DNA of 64,000 nucleotides from positions 154 through 64,153 of the forward strand of contig NZ_KB903664.1 of assembly GCF_000379725.1 (NCBI RefSeq). The letters run 5' to 3'. The DNA comes from Cytophaga aurantiaca DSM 3654 (GTDB lineage Bacteria > Bacteroidota > Bacteroidia > Cytophagales > Cytophagaceae). Position 1 is the stretch's first letter, and each line of letters starts with the position of its first letter. Of the stretch, positions 63,895 to 64,000 are shown one piece after another. The notes under the pieces were generated by a model. The model worked only from the letters and a program-made list of their open reading frames with translations. It was not told the DNA's origin and made no database searches. The position numbers and the translations under genes were made by a program.

Positions 63895-64000
63895 TGTGAT
63901 AGATGTTTATTTAATGTATTGATTGAAGTCGGTTGAGTGTAAATAATATTGTTGTGTTTGAATATTATTTTTTTGTTGCCTTCCATCGCTCAATTAATGA

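Noticed and set aside
1-64000. CRISPR array or tRNA/rRNA genes
   Set aside because: No regularly spaced identical repeats and no cloverleaf-like or rRNA sequence were noticed; the 7-base arrays are degenerate and without spacers.

Overview
The window looks like chromosome from a gliding, cellulolytic-type Bacteroidota, most like Cytophaga hutchinsonii. Base composition is AT-leaning. Shine-Dalgarno sites are mostly absent. Several starts are preceded by Bacteroidota-type promoters (TTTG, about 20 bp, TAnnTTTG). A 1543-residue secreted protease ends in a type IX secretion (gliding motility-type) sorting domain. Secreted proteins with an '..AQ' cleavage site and small lipoproteins are common. 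No rRNA, tRNA, CRISPR array, prophage or intact insertion sequence was found.

Layout. 0-1.3 kb: the start of an RND efflux pump and its adaptor, read leftward. 1.6-3 kb: small envelope proteins. 3.2-7.4 kb: phosphoenolpyruvate carboxylase, an unlisted 45-residue His-rich lipoprotein, a SUI1/YciH factor and a membrane protein. 7.5-11.3 kb: leftward secreted or lipoprotein genes ending in a palindromic mobile-like repeat. 11.4-15.6 kb: kdsB, an NfeD protease, a DUF4905-like protein and a LysM protein. 15.7-25.1 kb: a genome-maintenance block with a TIGR02757-like protein, DUF72-Ku-LigD (non-homologous end joining), large catalase and a DUF763 protein. 25.2-32.4 kb: prfB, the giant subtilase and cobalamin adenosyltransferase. 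32.4-43.4 kb: housekeeping genes (TPR membrane protein, gatC, plsC, Nudix, rnhB, gcvT, comB-like, FAD halogenase-like enzyme, thioredoxin-DUF255 protein). 43.6-53 kb: small hypotheticals, ilvE, dtd-mazG and a GH63-like glucosidase. 53-58 kb: a PAS histidine kinase with its NarL-type regulator, an orphan receiver and a broken membrane-protein gene. 58.3-63.9 kb: a complete tolC-adaptor-RND efflux operon.

Working together. The two RND systems frame the window. Ku and LigD form a compact two-protein repair pathway, co-transcribed with DUF72 and next to a stationary-phase-type catalase, which suggests survival of oxidative or desiccation breaks. The kinase and response regulator are one base apart and form a two-component pair.

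The least explained material is intergenic. Three gene gaps (35.4, 36.6 and 39.3 kb) carry inverted arrays of a degenerate 7-base unit. A second element (10.47-10.62 kb) has terminal inverted repeats that are themselves hairpins and sits between two copies of a gene's 3' end. A third, REP-like family (GACCAC..GTGGTC) carries a mismatch at the same place in every copy. A long inverted repeat of a type I recall from other Bacteroidota lies at 45.8 kb.
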